This document shows, piece after piece, positions 5,793-7,574 of a DNA stretch of 7,574 nucleotides (its first letter is position 1; every line of letters starts with the position of its first letter). The stretch is from assembly GCA_002495205.1 (NCBI GenBank), contig DAEE01000048.1:1606-9179 (forward strand), given 5' to 3'. The notes beneath the pieces were generated by a model. The model ran no database searches. It worked only from the letters and a program-made list of their open reading frames with translations, and was not told the DNA's origin. The stretch comes from Thaumarchaeota archaeon UBA183 (GTDB lineage: Archaea > Thermoproteota > Nitrososphaeria > Nitrososphaerales > UBA183). The position numbers and the translations under genes were made by a program.

Positions 5793-5969
5793 ATGGGAAG
5801 GATCCGCGAGAAGACCGGGACGGGAGTCTGCAACTGCCGGCACCTGGCCGAGGCCCACGAGATACTGTTCCAGACAATCTACGCGGTCAAACGAGGAAGG
5901 TGCACCACCGAAGGATGCTCCTGCCAGGCCTACGTCAGGAATCCGAATTACCACGTAGTCGGCGTCTAG
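5793..5969 (+). CDS. 58-residue Cys/His-rich protein, putative zinc finger
   Basis: A very short gene, ATG 5793 to TAG 5967-5969. Its ligand pattern is striking: C13-N-C15-R-H17, H22, C37, C42-S-C44. This gives five cysteines and two histidines in the order CxCxH-x4-H ... Cx4CxC, a small metal-binding fold of the type written 'C-x-C-x-H...H...G-x-C-x4-C-x-C-x-[YF]' in many short proteins and domains. A helix (about 18-32, LAEAHEILFQTIYAV) joins the two knuckles, and a basic segment KRGR (33-36) precedes the second. Zn binding is an inference from the spacing; no function is known to me. A purine-rich ribosome-binding site precedes the ATG, and the gene follows the MaoC gene by 76 nt on the same strand, so co-transcription is likely. 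It is below the usual length cut-off of gene finders and may be missed in annotation. Confidence 0.7.
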   Translation: MGRIREKTGTGVCNCRHLAEAHEILFQTIYAVKRGRCTTEGCSCQAYVRNPNYHVVGV

Positions 5970-6058
5970 CCTGAAGATGCCGCAGGCGGAAGCCACTCCT
6001 GCCAGCCACAGGCATGGCGCGAGCTAGACCGCTGTCCATCGCAGCGCTGCGGTTTCTC

Positions 6059-6277
6059 TCAGCCCGAGACGGACCCTCTGTCTACGGTGAAAGCGATCCT
6101 CACAAGGGCCCGGTATTCGGCGATCCTGCTTCCCCGCACCTTGGCCGTGTAGCTCACGACGTGGACGCTGGTGATGTTTCTGAGCGTCTTGGCCGCTTCC
6201 TTCACCGCGTTTCCGACCGCCTCGTCCCAGCCCTTGGGCGAGCTTCCTACCAGTTCGATTATTTTCTTGACAGCCAT
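6059..6277 (-). CDS. Dodecin family protein (non-flavin, SecE2-like type)
   Basis: A 72-residue protein that matches dodecins end to end: beta strand VKKIIELVGSS (3-13), the helix WDEAVGNAVKEAAKTLRNI (17-35), then two strands, VHVVSYTAKV (38-47) and RIAEYRALVRIAFTV (51-65). Dodecins form hollow 12-subunit spheres in the cytosol. In flavin-storing members a Trp in a 'DWFEV'-like segment after the helix stacks on the isoalloxazine ring; here that position is S37 (ITSVHV), so flavin stacking of that type is not expected. The sequence is closer to the dodecins described as calcium-binding (mycobacterial SecE2), which also lack that Trp and carry the early Trp seen here at W17. The start is ATG 6277 with a GGTGA ten or so bases upstream. 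The TATA-like element AAATAT overlaps the stop codon of the upstream nuclease gene, so dodecin can be transcribed on its own. Confidence 0.93.
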   Translation of the reverse strand: MAVKKIIELVGSSPKGWDEAVGNAVKEAAKTLRNITSVHVVSYTAKVRGSRIAEYRALVRIAFTVDRGSVSG

Positions 6278-6305
6278 CCTGCTCGTTCACCACAGGACTC
6301 GCTGC

Positions 6306-6314
6306 GATATTTAC
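6306..6314 (-). promoter_or_regulatory. TATA-like box of the dodecin gene, overlapping a stop codon
   Basis: On the minus strand GTAAATATC is the most AT-rich stretch in the area, and its first TAA is the stop codon of the Cas4-like gene (6311-6313). The centre is about 33 nt before the dodecin ATG, which would leave a short leader containing the GGTGA ribosome-binding site. Confidence 0.5.
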
Positions 6315-7096
6315 GGCTTGTAGAGAGACTTCGCACAGACCGCTTTGTACTCGCAGGCTCGGCACTTCCCAACGCTGGTGCTCGCAGTGGGCTCCCTCTG
6401 GTTCAGCCAGTAACCCGCCTTCGAGAGGACCGCCCTTTCTGCCCTTCCGACGTCGTGGTCCAGCAGATGGGCCTTCATCATCCCGCGATACTCCACCTCC
6501 AGCGCCCCCATGCCGTCCTCCAACAGAGCCCCCGAGACCCTGAGGATCCACCTGCTCTTCTCATCCTCGCCCAGCTCCGCGGACCTGAGCCTCACCACCG
6601 CCAGCCGCATCCCCGAGCAGTCGAACCCCATCCTGTCGAGGAGCAGCCCGTAGATCCTCACCTGGTTCTCCTGGTCCTCCCAGAGGGGGTTCGGGTCTCC
6701 TCTGGTGGTCTTGAGCTCGATTACCCACAGCGGCTTCCCTCCCGACCAGACGATGTGGTCGGGTTCCCCTACCACCCTGAGGCCGCCTGCCGAACCCCAG
6801 ACGTCGAGGACCGCCAAGGTCGGCTCCCTCTTGCTGACGAGTTTCGAGAACTCCTCTCTGGTGATCCTCTCCGTCGGCATGAGTTCGTCATGCAGGGCGG
6901 TGCCGGAGTCTTTCGTCTCGGTCGGAATCTCTCCGAGCGCGAACTCGTTCTCCACCTTGTATTCGCAGTAGTACTGCTCTGCGATGGAAGACACTGCAAC
7001 GAACGGGACGCCATGCCTGAACTCTCCGCGGCCGGAGCCGAAGAATTCCTGCTCCCTCTGCCAGAGCTGTTCCCAGAACTTCGTCAACGGGTACAA
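6311..7096 (-). CDS. Cas4/RecB-family PD-(D/E)XK nuclease with Fe-S cysteines
   Basis: A 261-residue putative DNA exonuclease of the Cas4/RecB-like PD-(D/E)XK superfamily. The nuclease core is visible in order: H69 (GTALHDEL), D113 (GEPDHIV), E127-x-K129 (WVIELKTT), and the Q145...Y149 motif QVRIYGLLL that supports DNA binding. Four cysteines match the Cas4/AddB-type iron-sulphur cluster: C44 near the N-terminus (AEQYYCEYK) and C245, C248, C254 at the C-terminus (CRACEYKAVC). It should degrade or process DNA ends, but no CRISPR array or other cas gene is in the window, so a repair or replication role is as likely as a CRISPR one. The start is uncertain: TTG 7096, TTG 7087 and ACG 7084 are all near. 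The TATA-like box at 7109-7118 fits 7087 or 7084 better by distance. The dodecin gene follows after 33 nt. Confidence 0.88.
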   Translation of the reverse strand: MYPLTKFWEQLWQREQEFFGSGRGEFRHGVPFVAVSSIAEQYYCEYKVENEFALGEIPTETKDSGTALHDELMPTERITREEFSKLVSKREPTLAVLDVWGSAGGLRVVGEPDHIVWSGGKPLWVIELKTTRGDPNPLWEDQENQVRIYGLLLDRMGFDCSGMRLAVVRLRSAELGEDEKSRWILRVSGALLEDGMGALEVEYRGMMKAHLLDHDVGRAERAVLSKAGYWLNQREPTASTSVGKCRACEYKAVCAKSLYKP

Positions 7097-7108
7097 CGCG
7101 GCGCGCAG

Positions 7109-7118
7109 TTATCTAATT
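7109..7118 (-). promoter_or_regulatory. TATA-like box of the Cas4-like gene
   Basis: AATTAGATAA on the minus strand is a clear AT-rich element. Its centre is about 17 nt before TTG 7096 and about 26-29 nt before TTG 7087 and ACG 7084, which argues for the shorter protein if the mRNA is leaderless. Confidence 0.5.
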
Positions 7119-7271
7119 CTTTGGAGTCTCAGACGAAGAAGGCTGAGCGGAATCTTCGGATACCTCCATGTCAACCCGCCGATTCTGGTGGTCCTGGGGG
7201 CAGCCGGTGCCCGCAGTCAGGTCTTCAGGGAGCCCAGGGTCCGCCGAAGGCCGACCGCAGAATGCCTTCGC

Positions 7272-7574
7272 CTAGTCTACTGGGCCCAGGGTGATCTTGG
7301 TCTGCGCGGGGAGTATGTCCCACATCCTTACCTGGATGTCGTAGACGGAGCATTCAGGGCATTTCAGGGCCCCCTTGACGATGGGGCCGTTCACGTAGGC
7401 CCTTGCCGAGGCTTCGTCCTTGAATAGGTAGATCCCTCCCGCCGCTTTCTCCCTGGGGTTCATGAGCCATATCTTCCAGATCAGCCCCTTCACCTCGCCC
7501 TTGGGGCCGAAAACGTGGGCATGCTCCAACCAGTGTCGCTCGACCCTGGATCTTGGGTTCCTGAACTTGAAGTT
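7272..7574 (-). CDS. YdhR-like ferredoxin-fold monooxygenase-family protein, 5' truncated by window edge
   Basis: The frame is open from the window end to TAG 7272-7274, giving at least 100 residues. The segment GLIWKIWLMN followed by AGGIYLF and ASARAYVNGP is the hallmark of the YdhR-type dimeric alpha+beta barrel family ('putative mono-oxygenase'), small cytosolic proteins whose substrates are unknown. The last strand region, VRMWDILPAQTKITLGP, also fits. The first possible normal start inside the window, TTG 7529, would give only 85 residues and lacks the first beta strand. The 15 upstream codons (beginning NFKFRNP at the edge) are coding-like and resemble that strand and the first helix, so the real start lies beyond position 7574. 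Residues CPEC near the C-terminal part form a Cys pair of unknown meaning. The gene is followed by 175 nt with no gene before the Cas4-like start. Confidence 0.8.
   Translation of the reverse strand, partial: NFKFRNPRSRVERHWLEHAHVFGPKGEVKGLIWKIWLMNPREKAAGGIYLFKDEASARAYVNGPIVKGALKCPECSVYDIQVRMWDILPAQTKITLGPVD

Noticed and set aside
5970..6058. Gap between the converging Cys/His-rich and dodecin genes, inspected for an RNA gene or a small protein.
   Set aside because: No coding frame with a recognisable domain, no tRNA arms and no strong dyad were seen.
7113..7271. The minus-strand frame stays open for about 50 codons after the TAG stop of the YdhR-like gene, ending at another TAG, which could suggest readthrough or pyrrolysine.
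   Set aside because: The tail is Pro/Ser-rich with no domain, the YdhR-like domain is already complete at the first TAG, and the terminal TAG falls inside the TATA-like box of the next gene. No pyrrolysine genes are visible. I see no gene, tRNA or repeat in 7097-7271.
1..7574. Search for CRISPR repeats, tRNA or rRNA genes, transposase genes and terminal inverted repeats, prompted by the Cas4-like nuclease.
   Set aside because: No regularly spaced repeats, no conserved tRNA T-loop pattern and no transposase motifs were found by eye.

Overview
The window is GC-rich, densely packed with genes, and looks archaeal. The evidence is: (1) short AT-rich TATA-like boxes about 25-30 nt before most gene starts with almost no 5' leader, as in leaderless archaeal mRNAs; (2) few Shine-Dalgarno sequences; (3) heavy use of AGG/AGA arginine codons and of GTG and TTG starts; (4) gene content that includes a stand-alone four-cysteine Cas4/RecB-type nuclease, tandem ACT proteins and a VKOR homologue. 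A Thermoproteota/Nitrososphaeria-type or similar uncultivated archaeon is plausible, but I cannot fix the lineage.

Layout. Positions 1-3072 carry four plus-strand genes: a metallo-beta-lactamase-fold hydrolase (1-687), an aldo/keto reductase (about 723-1757), a class I SAM-dependent methyltransferase (about 1836-2603) and a tandem ACT-domain protein (2647-3072). The last three each appear to have their own TATA-like box, so this is a row of separately transcribed genes rather than an operon. Facing them is a 12-helix MFS transporter of the fosmidomycin-resistance-like type (3139-4362, minus). Divergent from it is a small membrane protein (4440-4727, plus), whose 3' end overlaps that of a VKOR-family disulfide-generating membrane protein (4690-5229, minus). 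A divergent intergenic region with a perfect inverted repeat separates VKOR from a MaoC-type hotdog hydratase (about 5336-5716, plus), followed by a 58-residue Cys/His-rich putative zinc protein (5793-5969, plus). The rest is on the minus strand: a dodecin of the type lacking the flavin-stacking Trp (6059-6277), a Cas4/RecB-like nuclease (6311-7096) and a YdhR-like ferredoxin-fold protein cut by the window edge (7272-7574).

How they fit together. This looks like ordinary archaeal housekeeping and accessory metabolism: redox, thiol, transport and CoA-ester chemistry. No single pathway or defence island is evident. There is no CRISPR array, tRNA, rRNA, insertion sequence or phage module that I can see.

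The most unusual signal concerns translation starts. Two unrelated genes, the methyltransferase and the MaoC hydratase, have family-conserved N-termini that begin well upstream of any in-frame ATG, GTG or TTG. In both, an ACG codon sits where the initiator is expected by homology, about 26-30 nt after a TATA-like (in one case weak) sequence. This could be non-AUG initiation on leaderless mRNAs, C-to-U editing, or base errors. It is the observation most worth checking.
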